NCBI GenBank assembly: GCA_019421345.1 | Contig: JAHZFL010000009.1 | Span: 89,015-97,839 of the forward strand | DNA: 8,825 nucleotides | DNA from: Roseburia sp. | GTDB taxonomy: Bacteria > Bacillota > Clostridia > Lachnospirales > Lachnospiraceae | Direction of reading: 5' to 3' | Part shown: piece by piece, positions 1-6,644 of the stretch | How the letters are laid out: every line of letters begins with the position of its first letter | How positions within the stretch are numbered: position 1 is the first letter of the stretch | Made by a program: the position numbers and the translations under genes | Notes under the pieces: model-generated | Database searches by the model: none | What the model saw: the letters and a program-made list of their open reading frames with translations, nothing else | Told to the model about the DNA's origin: nothing

Positions 1-52
1 AGAACACCAGCCTTCCAAGCTGGATACGTGGGTTCGATTCCCATCACCCGCT
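1..52 (+). tRNA. tRNA-Gly(UCC), 3' part
   Basis: The 5' end lies outside the window. The anticodon arm is CCAGC (7-11), loop CTTCCAA (12-18), GCTGG (19-23), which gives anticodon UCC (14-16) reading GGA. The T arm is GTGGG, TTCGATT, CCCAT (28-44). The 3' acceptor strand CACCCGC (45-51) and discriminator U (52) fit a glycine tRNA with a GCGGGTG 5' strand. The next bases are CTA, so CCA is not encoded and must be added after transcription. Confidence 0.95.
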
Positions 53-62
53 CTATTTTTTG

Positions 63-92
63 TCTTTTTTCTTCTTTCTCTTTTTTCTCCCC
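63..92 (+). other. polypyrimidine tract after tRNA-Gly
   Basis: Thirty consecutive pyrimidines with several T6 runs directly follow the tRNA gene. No hairpin other than the tRNA itself precedes them, so this is at most a non-canonical termination region for the tRNA transcript. The rest of the leader up to 195 contains a TATACA hexamer at 120-125 without a convincing -35 partner, so I make no promoter call there. Confidence 0.35.
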
Positions 93-195
93 GTTATCTG
101 TGTTATCCTTGTACTAGCTTATACAACCGAGTGATTCATACGGAGACAGACCTAAGATCTACCCTGCGTTTCCCCGCGATAAATCACTTTGAACC

Positions 196-200
196 GGAGG
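196..200 (+). promoter_or_regulatory. ribosome binding site GGAGG
   Basis: GGAGG ends six bases before the ATG at 207. This spacing decides the start: the TTG at 189 lies upstream of this site and would place the ribosome binding site inside the coding region. Confidence 0.8.
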
Positions 201-206
201 ATTATT

Positions 207-854
207 ATGGAAAAAAAAGTAAATTTAAAAGAAATGTCGACAAAGCAAAGAATTGGCTATATCTGGGATTATTATAAATGGCACATGATCGGCGCAGTAC
301 TTGCAGTCTCCGTTGCCGTCTCTATTCTCCACCATTTTATTACCTACCGCGAGCCACTGCTAAATATCATCATGATCAATGGCGGAAACAATGTAGTTTC
401 TGAAGAAAATAACGGTTTCAACGAATTTTTATCCGCCTATGGCTATGATCCGTCGGAGTCCCCGATTGCCTGCTCCTCCTTTTATTTCCCAGAAAATGAT
501 ACGGCTGTCTCAAGTGCCTATCTGGAGCAGCAGGCGTTAATCGCCATCATTGCCGCCGGAGAGCAGGATATTTTGCTCGGAAACGGAACAGTCTATGAAA
601 ACTACTGCAGACAGGGCGCGCTCGTCGACCTTTCCACCATCCTCTCCCCGGAGCTTTTGTCTTCCTATGAGGACTCCTTAATCTATGCAGACACAGAGGA
701 AAACGCGCCGTATCCATGCGCGATAGAATTATCGGAAAATCCGTGGCTGTCCCAATACGGCTACACCGGTACCTGCCGCTTTGGCATCCTTACAAACTTC
801 CAAAATGAGGAAGCCTGCAAGGAATTTGCAGAATTTTTATTAACGATGCAATAA
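207..854 (+). CDS. membrane-anchored protein of unknown function
   Basis: The protein has 215 residues, starting at the ATG that follows GGAGG. Residues 1-26 are hydrophilic and contain a YIWDYYKWH segment. Residues 27-44 form one hydrophobic helix, and the remaining ~170 residues are acidic and probably extracytoplasmic. There is no lipobox or obvious signal-peptidase site, so it is probably an uncleaved signal-anchor protein. I know this N-terminal pattern (charged start, aromatic-rich Y-W/Y-YYKWH, then one helix) only from uncharacterised Clostridia proteins. Stretches such as GALVDLSTIL and the C-terminal EEACKEFAEFLL resemble parts of extracellular solute-binding proteins, but the protein is about half the length of a complete one. 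No catalytic motif is visible. It follows tRNA-Gly and converges with the ATPase gene with no gap. Its function is unknown; that it is a real gene is well supported. Confidence 0.8.
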   Translation: MEKKVNLKEMSTKQRIGYIWDYYKWHMIGAVLAVSVAVSILHHFITYREPLLNIIMINGGNNVVSEENNGFNEFLSAYGYDPSESPIACSSFYFPENDTAVSSAYLEQQALIAIIAAGEQDILLGNGTVYENYCRQGALVDLSTILSPELLSSYEDSLIYADTEENAPYPCAIELSENPWLSQYGYTGTCRFGILTNFQNEEACKEFAEFLLTMQ

Positions 855-3452
855 TTATTTTTTTCTGCCATCCGCAATGACTTTTTGAAGCTGGATCAGG
901 ACAGTCGGCAGTACCGCAAGCCCTGCAACCGTAAGAAGCTGCATTCCGTTCATTGTCTCTACCGCAAACAGACTCTGGAGCGGGGCGATGAACAAAACGG
1001 CTGACAAAAGAAGCACGCCTGCGCCAAATGCTGCCAGACTATAACGATTTCCGGAAAATCCAATCTTAAAAATCGAATGGCTGCTGCGGCAATTAAATCC
1101 ATGGAATAAACGTGCCAGCGTGAGCGTCGCAAACGCCATCGTGCTTGCGATCGCCGCGCTCTCACGCAGTCCCATATAAAACGCCGCCATCGTGCTTACT
1201 GCGATCAGACCGCCCTGCACGAAAAGCCTTAACAAAAATTGCCGGTTTAAGATACCGCTCTTTGGGTCTCTGGGCTTCTCTGCCAAAATATCCTTTTCCA
1301 TTGGCTCCATACCGATTGCCAGCGCCGGAAGCGAATCTGTCAGCAGATTGATAAATAACAGATGAACGGGTGCAAACGGCATCGGAAGCGCCATGACCGA
1401 TGTATAAAGCACCGCCATAATTCCCGCCATATTGCCGGAGAGCAGGAACATGATCGCATTCTTAATATTCTTATAGACATTTCTCCCATTCGCCACCGCC
1501 CGTATGATCGTTGCAAAATTATCATCGGTCAGGATCATGGAAGCGGCATCCTTTGACACCTCTGTTCCCGTGATTCCCATGGCGACACCAATATCCGCCG
1601 CTTTTAACGCCGGCGCATCATTGACGCCGTCTCCGGTCATCGAAACAATATTTCCCTTTTTCTGCCATGCCTGCACGATGCGGATTTTATTCTCCGGCGA
1701 AACACGAGCAAAGACTGCGATCCTTGCGATCAGCTCCTCCAACTGTTCATCCGTCATCGCATCCAGTTCTGTTCCCGTCACCGCGAGGTCTCCCTCCGTA
1801 AAAATGCCGATCTCCTTCGCAATCGCAACGGCTGTGATCTTATGGTCTCCGGTGATCATAACCGGACGGATGCCTGCCCGCTTCGCCTCAGCGACCGCTT
1901 CCTTTGACTCCTCACGCGGCGGATCGATCATTGCCACAAGACCCAGGAAGGTAAAATCTCTCTCCTCCTCCAATGTAAGTGTCTCCTGCAATTCCCGATA
2001 TGCAAACGCAAGCACACGCAGACCGTTCTGTGAAAACTGTCGATTCATTTCCTCAATCCGTGTCCGGTCGTCCTTCGAAAGCTCCCTCACACCGTTTTCA
2101 TCCCAGATGCGCACGGTACGATCCAGCAGCACATCAAGCGCTCCCTTTGTCAAAACAGTCGGGATTCCGTGCAGCAGATATTTCGTACTCATCAGCTTTC
2201 GGTCAGAATCAAACGGAAGCTCCTCCCTGCGCTCCATTGCCTCGCGGAAGAAATCATCATTGATATTGACCTTGCGCACCATTTCTAAAAGTGCAGACTC
2301 CGTCGGATCACCGATGACCTTTCCCTCCATGATCTTAGAATCATTATTTAAGATCGCATCATACATCAGATAACGATGGAGCTGCTGTTTGATGTCAAGC
2401 TCGTTTGGCGCAAGCGTCTGTCCGTTGATATAGATCTGCTTGACTGTCATCTTATTTTGCGTTAAGGTTCCCGTCTTATCCGAACAGATCACCGAAACGC
2501 AGCCCAGACTCTCGACCGCCTTTAAGTCCTTGATGATCGCATTTTCCTTCGCCATCTTCTGCGTTCCCATCGCCTGAACAATCGTCACGATAGAGCTCAG
2601 TGCCTCGGGAATCGCTGCAACCGCCAGTGCAACTGCAAACATCAGGGAGTCAAGCACTGGCATTTCACGATACAGGCTTAAACCAAACACGCCTGCGCAG
2701 ATAACTAAAATAATGGCTGCCAGCTTCTTGCCGAAATCATCAAGCGATTTCTGCAGCGGGGTCTTTTTCTCCGCCGCCGCATTCAGCATACCTGCAATCT
2801 TACCGATTTCCGTATGCATACCTGTTTCCGTAACGATGACATCCGCCCTTCCATAAGTGACAAGGCTTCCCGAATAAACCATATTCATACGGTCTGCCAA
2901 TGCACACGCGTCCTCTATCACGCCCTCCCTTTTGTCCACGTTTGTGGACTCTCCCGTCAGAGAGCTCTCGTTCACCTGCAGCGAATAATTTCTTATGATT
3001 CTTCCGTCCGCCGCAACAAGATCGCCCGCCTCCAGCAATAAAATATCGCCCGGTACAACGTCTCGCGCCGGTATCTCCTGTTTTTCTCCTGCACGCAGAA
3101 CCTTCGCATTGGGAGAGGAGAGACTTTTTAGACTGTCTAAGGACTTTTCCGCCTTTTTATACTGTACCGTTCCAAGCACGGCATTGAGCACGATTACAAC
3201 AAGAATCACGAGCGTGCTCTCCATATTTCCCGAAAAAGCGGAAATTGCCGCCGCGATGATCAGGATTACGACAAGCAGGTCTGCAAACTGACCCAAAAAT
3301 ACCTGCAGCATTGTTTTCTTCTTTCCCTCTGCAAGCACATTTTCCCCATACGCTTCGCGGCGTTTCTTTACCTCCTCCTCATGCAGCCCGTTGCTCGTGG
3401 TCTGCATATTTTCCATCACGTCTTCCGTAGAAATCTGATACCATTCTTTCAT
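855..3452 (-). CDS. P2-type cation-transporting ATPase, probable Mn2+/Ca2+ exporter (YoaB-like)
   Basis: An 865-residue P-type ATPase that uses ATP to pump cations across the cytoplasmic membrane. In order it shows an N-terminal cation-ATPase segment (about 1-50), the A domain with TGES at 166-169, the phosphorylation motif DKTGT with Asp325, a nucleotide-binding domain with KGA at 436-438, the hinge TGDGVND at 606-612, and about ten membrane helices (four before the P domain, six after). The ion site has Glu283 in TM4 (PEALS rather than the usual PEGLP) and Asn702, Thr705 and Asp706 in TM6. TM5 has Gly677 where SERCA has Glu771, and TM8 has Arg781 where SERCA has Glu908. Only the site II set is complete, as in single-ion PMCA/SPCA-type pumps. 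The yybP-ykoY leader points to Mn2+ efflux, like YoaB of Lactococcus lactis. The start is the ATG with GGAGG seven bases upstream; the frame stays open to 3602, but that extension only translates the riboswitch leader. Manganese as the substrate is inferred. Confidence 0.93.
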   Translation of the reverse strand: MKEWYQISTEDVMENMQTTSNGLHEEEVKKRREAYGENVLAEGKKKTMLQVFLGQFADLLVVILIIAAAISAFSGNMESTLVILVVIVLNAVLGTVQYKKAEKSLDSLKSLSSPNAKVLRAGEKQEIPARDVVPGDILLLEAGDLVAADGRIIRNYSLQVNESSLTGESTNVDKREGVIEDACALADRMNMVYSGSLVTYGRADVIVTETGMHTEIGKIAGMLNAAAEKKTPLQKSLDDFGKKLAAIILVICAGVFGLSLYREMPVLDSLMFAVALAVAAIPEALSSIVTIVQAMGTQKMAKENAIIKDLKAVESLGCVSVICSDKTGTLTQNKMTVKQIYINGQTLAPNELDIKQQLHRYLMYDAILNNDSKIMEGKVIGDPTESALLEMVRKVNINDDFFREAMERREELPFDSDRKLMSTKYLLHGIPTVLTKGALDVLLDRTVRIWDENGVRELSKDDRTRIEEMNRQFSQNGLRVLAFAYRELQETLTLEEERDFTFLGLVAMIDPPREESKEAVAEAKRAGIRPVMITGDHKITAVAIAKEIGIFTEGDLAVTGTELDAMTDEQLEELIARIAVFARVSPENKIRIVQAWQKKGNIVSMTGDGVNDAPALKAADIGVAMGITGTEVSKDAASMILTDDNFATIIRAVANGRNVYKNIKNAIMFLLSGNMAGIMAVLYTSVMALPMPFAPVHLLFINLLTDSLPALAIGMEPMEKDILAEKPRDPKSGILNRQFLLRLFVQGGLIAVSTMAAFYMGLRESAAIASTMAFATLTLARLFHGFNCRSSHSIFKIGFSGNRYSLAAFGAGVLLLSAVLFIAPLQSLFAVETMNGMQLLTVAGLAVLPTVLIQLQKVIADGRKK

Positions 3453-3459
3453 ACTCTTT

Positions 3460-3464
3460 CCTCC
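3460..3464 (-). promoter_or_regulatory. ribosome binding site GGAGG that sets the ATPase start
   Basis: On the minus strand GGAGG lies seven bases before the ATG at 3452, while the upstream in-frame ATGs near 3602 fall inside the riboswitch aptamer. This site therefore fixes the translation start and shows that an open frame to 3602 is an over-extension. Confidence 0.85.
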
Positions 3465-3533
3465 ACCCTTATTTTGTACAAAAATCTGCTGCCTGAAACC
3501 TCTTTCCGGCAAAAAAGCCGCTCTGTTTCCCGT

Positions 3534-3594
3534 AAAAAAAGAGACCTTCCGCGTGCCATCCAGGTATCGATACCTGTCACACGCTAAAAGTCTC
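3534..3594 (-). terminator. riboswitch-controlled intrinsic terminator
   Basis: On the minus strand a 15-base 5' arm (3594-3580, GAGACTTTTAGCGTG) pairs with a 15-base 3' arm (3555-3541, CACGCGGAAGGTCTC) at 14 of 15 positions, counting two G-U pairs. Seven T residues (3540-3534) follow. The loop contains a further hairpin formed by the perfect palindrome CAGGTATCGATACCTG (3576-3561). The 5' arm includes bases 3590-3583, which also form the 3' strand of aptamer P1, so the two folds exclude each other. It lies between the promoter and the ATPase start, so it is an attenuator. It may also end read-through transcripts from the upstream pump gene. Confidence 0.9.
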
Positions 3595-3683
3595 ATAACC
3601 ATCCACAGAGCTTCCGGTATGCACCGCCAGGTCCAAAGCAGACCGCGAATGTTGACGCTGCATTTTTATTACTCCCTCTCAGC
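3583..3683 (-). ncRNA. yybP-ykoY manganese riboswitch aptamer
   Basis: The 101-nt aptamer on the minus strand starts with GCTGAGAG (3683-3676), which pairs with CTTTTAGC (3590-3583) to form an 8-bp P1 including two G-U pairs. Directly inside P1 is GGGAGTA, the conserved L1 sequence of this family. Further on is GCGTCAACA, the conserved L3 segment that helps build the Mn2+ site. ATGCA and TGCAT close the P3 arm, which is capped by GGTC/GACC, and a last arm is closed by ACC/GGT. Family knowledge: yybP-ykoY RNAs bind Mn2+ at the L1-L3 contact and switch on exporters such as MntP, TerC-like proteins and P-type ATPases. The overlap of P1 with the terminator arm fits an ON switch at the transcription level. 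The identification is by sequence pattern and position, without a covariance-model score. Confidence 0.88.
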
Positions 3684-3705
3684 AAACCTTATTCAGATTG
3701 TTTGA

Positions 3706-3734
3706 AGTATAACGAATCCTGCTCCCATTGTCAA
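3706..3734 (-). promoter_or_regulatory. sigma-A promoter of the riboswitch/ATPase transcript
   Basis: On the minus strand the -35 is TTGACA (3734-3729), a perfect consensus, followed by a 17-base spacer and the -10 TATACT (3711-3706), one mismatch from TATAAT. Transcription should start near 3699, about 16 bases before aptamer P1. The -35 begins only three bases after the stop codon of the upstream pump gene (3740-3738), so the second pump has its own strong promoter and depends on the riboswitch for output. Confidence 0.9.
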
Positions 3735-3737
3735 CCG

Positions 3738-6287
3738 CTATTTTGAAATTTTTGAAAAAAATACCAAAAGTTCATGCGCAGCAAGCGGAACGGCAGCGAG
3801 CACCAAAAGTTTGACCCACTCCAGAACAGATAGTCTGCAGGTCCCAAACAGACTGACAAAATAAGGAATCTCGGTCACTACAAGCTGGAGCCCCATTCCT
3901 ATCACTGCCGCCAGTATCATCAGCTTATTTTCCAGATGATTGATGCAAAATAGGGATGTCTCCACATCGCGCATACCGACTGCATGAAAAAGCTGCGCCA
4001 TACCAAGGACAGTAAACGCATAGGTTTGACAGCGACTCAAAAGCTGCGGATCAAGCAAAAGTCTACGCACGCCTTCCAGCGTCAGCGCTTCTCCGTTTGC
4101 AAGCAGCATCGCGGCAGGGAGCTGTAAAAATGACAGCAGACTGATACCGCCAATCAGCACGCCGTAAAAACAGGTACAACTCCAGCCCCCATTGGCAAAC
4201 AAACTTTCATTTTTATGGCGCGGCGGTCGGTCCATATAGCTTTTATTTTCCTCCACATCAATTCCGAGCGCCAGCGCCGGCAGGGAATCCGTGATCAGAT
4301 TGATCCATAAAATATGACTTGATTTAAGCGGAGACGAAAGCCCAAGCAGCATCGCGGCAAGCATCGTAATGATTTCTCCGAAATTCGAGGACAGCAAAAA
4401 AATAACGGATTTTCTTATGTTCTCATAAATACACCGCCCCTGTGCAATCGCTTTTGCGATCGTTGCGAAATTATCGTCCGCCAAGACAATATCCGCAGCG
4501 TTTTTGGCGACATCCGTTCCCGCCATCCCCATTGCAATGCCCACGTCCGCAGCCTTAAGCGACGGCGCGTCATTGACCCCGTCACCGGTCATCGCGGTAA
4601 TCGCGCCATTTTTCTTACAGGCAGAAACGATACGCACCTTATGCTCCGGCGATACATGTGCAAACACACGCGTCTTACGCATATAACGTGCAAGTGCCTC
4701 GTCATCCATCTGCTCCACTTCTTCCCCCGAAAGGCATTCAGACGGCTGCGATGCGATGCCAAGCTCCTTTGCGATCGCAAACGCCGTATCGGTGCGGTCT
4801 CCGGTGATCATGACAGTCGTTACCTGCGCCTGCGCAAATTCCCGGACTGCCTGTGCTGCCTCCGGTCGGACCGGATCCTGCATTCCCGCAAATCCAAGAA
4901 AGGTCAGTCCGCTCTCCTCAAGAGATGTCACATTTTCGCGCATCCCAAGCGCAAGCACGCGCAGTCCCTTTCCTGTCATCTCCTCCAACGCGCCTTTCAG
5001 TTGTTTTTTCACGGAAGGCGTCAGAGGTTTTTTCTCTCCCCGCACCAAGATCGCCCCACACCGCTCCATAATCTCATCCGGCGATCCCTTTGTATAGGCT
5101 ACCTGCTCCTTTGCTCCACGATGGCTGGTCGACATCATCTTGCGCTCCGAATCAAACGCCAGCTCGCCCACACGCGGCAGCTTCTCCTCCAACTGCCCCT
5201 TATAGATTCCGCACCGCGCCGCCATATCCAAAAGCGCCAGCTCTGTCGGGTCGCCCCTGCGCTCCTCCTCTCCCAATACGGCATCATTACACAGCACAAA
5301 ACCGTTTAAAAACAAACGGTCTCTCACCGGATCAAGCGATTCTGCCGCAAGCATTCCATCCCCTGTATAACACCTTGTCACCGTCATGCGATTCTGCGTA
5401 AGTGTTCCCGTCTTATCGGAACAGACAACACTGACACAGCCAAGTGTCTCCACACTCGGAAGCCTCTTTACAATCGTATGTACCTTCACCATTCTGGAAA
5501 CACTAAGCGCCAGCACCATAGTGACGATCGCCGGAAGTCCCTCGGGGACTGCCGCAACCGCAAGGGAAATCGCCGTGATCAGCATTTCGCCAATATCCCT
5601 TTTTTGCAGCACCGCAAGGACAAATAGAAGGATGCACAAAAAAACGGAAACTGTACCCAATATCTTTCCTAGATCTGCCAGCCGCTTTTGCAGAGGAGTA
5701 AGTTCTGTTTTTGTCTCCTTTAGCATTCGCGCAATTTTGCCGATTTCCGTATCCATGCCAATGGCAGTGACGATCCCCTCCCCCCTGCCGTAGGTGACGT
5801 TCGTTGACATGTAGGCGATATTTTTGTCCCTTGTATTTTTCGTAACGGGCACCGACTCTCCGGTGAGCGCCGACTCCTCGATTTTTAGCTGAATCGCCTC
5901 CGTCAGACGCAGGTCTGCCGGCACCTGAGCCCCCGCCTCAAGCAGCACCACATCTCCGGGAAGCAGGTCTGCCGCCAGTATTTCCTTACTGTGCCTGCCC
6001 TCCCTGATACGCGCGTGCGGACTTGTCATTTCCTTAAGCGCCGCCAAAGCCTTTTTCGCACGCCCCTCCTGCACAACGCCAATCACCGCATTGACTAACA
6101 CCACGGCAAGAATGATTGCCATATCCCCATATTCCCGCAGCAGCAGGGAAACTCCCGCCGCAAAAAACAGAATAAAAATCAAAGGATCATTCAACTGTGC
6201 CAAAAAATCCTCCAGCCTTGACTCCTTTTGCTCCTCCTCCAATACATTTTTTCCGCGCTCCCGCTTGCTCCAGTGCTTTTCTTCCAT
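3738..6287 (-). CDS. P2-type calcium-transporting ATPase (SERCA/PMCA-like)
   Basis: An 849-residue P-type ATPase, the second pump in tandem with the 855-3452 gene and clearly divergent from it. It has TGES at 142-145, PEGLP in TM4 (Glu249), DKTGT with phosphorylated Asp291, KGSP from Lys400, TGDGVND at 567-573, and TM6 with Asn663, Thr666 and Asp667. TM5 carries Asn635 and Glu638, the counterparts of SERCA Asn768 and Glu771. TM8 has Gln765 at the Glu908 position. These residues fit Ca2+ export from the cytoplasm, although relatives can also carry other divalent cations. The N-terminus is unusual: only about 15 residues precede the NVLEEE segment, so most of the usual cation-ATPase N segment is missing. 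I chose the ATG at 6287 because GGGAG sits eight bases upstream; the ATG at 6302 adds five residues and has no properly spaced site. The stop is followed almost at once by the riboswitch promoter. The substrate is inferred. Confidence 0.92.
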   Translation of the reverse strand: MEEKHWSKRERGKNVLEEEQKESRLEDFLAQLNDPLIFILFFAAGVSLLLREYGDMAIILAVVLVNAVIGVVQEGRAKKALAALKEMTSPHARIREGRHSKEILAADLLPGDVVLLEAGAQVPADLRLTEAIQLKIEESALTGESVPVTKNTRDKNIAYMSTNVTYGRGEGIVTAIGMDTEIGKIARMLKETKTELTPLQKRLADLGKILGTVSVFLCILLFVLAVLQKRDIGEMLITAISLAVAAVPEGLPAIVTMVLALSVSRMVKVHTIVKRLPSVETLGCVSVVCSDKTGTLTQNRMTVTRCYTGDGMLAAESLDPVRDRLFLNGFVLCNDAVLGEEERRGDPTELALLDMAARCGIYKGQLEEKLPRVGELAFDSERKMMSTSHRGAKEQVAYTKGSPDEIMERCGAILVRGEKKPLTPSVKKQLKGALEEMTGKGLRVLALGMRENVTSLEESGLTFLGFAGMQDPVRPEAAQAVREFAQAQVTTVMITGDRTDTAFAIAKELGIASQPSECLSGEEVEQMDDEALARYMRKTRVFAHVSPEHKVRIVSACKKNGAITAMTGDGVNDAPSLKAADVGIAMGMAGTDVAKNAADIVLADDNFATIAKAIAQGRCIYENIRKSVIFLLSSNFGEIITMLAAMLLGLSSPLKSSHILWINLITDSLPALALGIDVEENKSYMDRPPRHKNESLFANGGWSCTCFYGVLIGGISLLSFLQLPAAMLLANGEALTLEGVRRLLLDPQLLSRCQTYAFTVLGMAQLFHAVGMRDVETSLFCINHLENKLMILAAVIGMGLQLVVTEIPYFVSLFGTCRLSVLEWVKLLVLAAVPLAAHELLVFFSKISK

Positions 6288-6295
6288 GCCACGTT

Positions 6296-6300
6296 CTCCC
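6296..6300 (-). promoter_or_regulatory. ribosome binding site GGGAG favouring the second ATG
   Basis: On the minus strand GGGAG lies eight bases before the ATG at 6287 and overlaps the alternative ATG at 6302. The only purine-rich stretch before 6302, GAAGGG, touches that codon directly, which is too close for a normal initiation site. This supports the shorter protein. Confidence 0.6.
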
Positions 6301-6302
6301 AT

Positions 6303-6580
6303 CCCTTCTGTCTGCGCGGCGTTTCCGCCTGCTAAAACATTCTATGAGGACGTGCTTTTATTTATGCGAACAGAAACAACGGCTGTGTTTTGCCTGTCAC
6401 CCTGCTTCTGTCACGCGTCAGCGGTCTGTACGCTTCACACACGCTTCTGCCGCATTCCCGCTCAACAAAGAAGCCCACTTTTTCACTATCGGACATTCCT
6501 GTAACGCAATACTTTCTATCAACACGCGTGCCAAAGCTTATCTCTCCGGCACGGTACGACGCCGTGAGATTTTTGTATTG
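6303..6580. other. intergenic leader of the Ca2+-type pump, no recognised gene
   Basis: This 278-base stretch lies between the chemoreceptor terminator and the pump start. On the minus strand I see a short hairpin GGCG-GAAA-CGCC at about 6318-6329, a CACGG/CCGTG inverted repeat at 6550-6566, and a 44-codon frame at 6362-6496 with poorly spaced initiation signals. A TTGGCA-17-TATTGC pair (about 6505-6533) is too weak to call as a promoter. No riboswitch motif known to me fits. Confidence 0.5.
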
Positions 6581-6622
6581 AAAAACAGGCAGATGAAAAG
6601 CTCCCGCTCATCATCTGCCTGT
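6581..6622 (-). terminator. intrinsic terminator of the chemoreceptor gene
   Basis: On the minus strand ACAGGCAGATGA (6622-6611) pairs perfectly with TCATCTGCCTGT (6596-6585). The loop can extend the stem through AGC/GCT, and a run of five T (6585-6581) ends it. It lies 22 bases after the chemoreceptor stop codon, so that gene is probably transcribed alone. Confidence 0.93.
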
Positions 6623-6644
6623 CTGCTCTCAATCGGTGTTTGCG

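Noticed and set aside
189..206. TTG start six codons upstream of the small membrane protein
   Set aside because: The GGAGG at 196-200 would lie inside the coding region, and nothing precedes the TTG that could act as a binding site.
1504..2373. 289-codon + strand open frame
   Set aside because: It lies wholly antisense to the nucleotide-binding and P domains of the ATPase; its serine-rich composition is that of a shadow frame.
3453..3602. In-frame N-terminal extension of the ATPase to 3602
   Set aside because: The extra 50 residues translate riboswitch and terminator RNA, have no P-type ATPase similarity and lack a ribosome binding site; GGAGG before 3452 fixes the start.
4641..5309. 222-codon + strand open frame
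   Set aside because: Antisense to conserved ATPase sequence, with a Cys/Arg/His-rich composition typical of non-coding translation.
6550..6574. Plus-strand terminator-like hairpin CACGG/CCGTG followed by T5
   Set aside because: The stem has only five base pairs and no plus-strand gene lies upstream that would need it.
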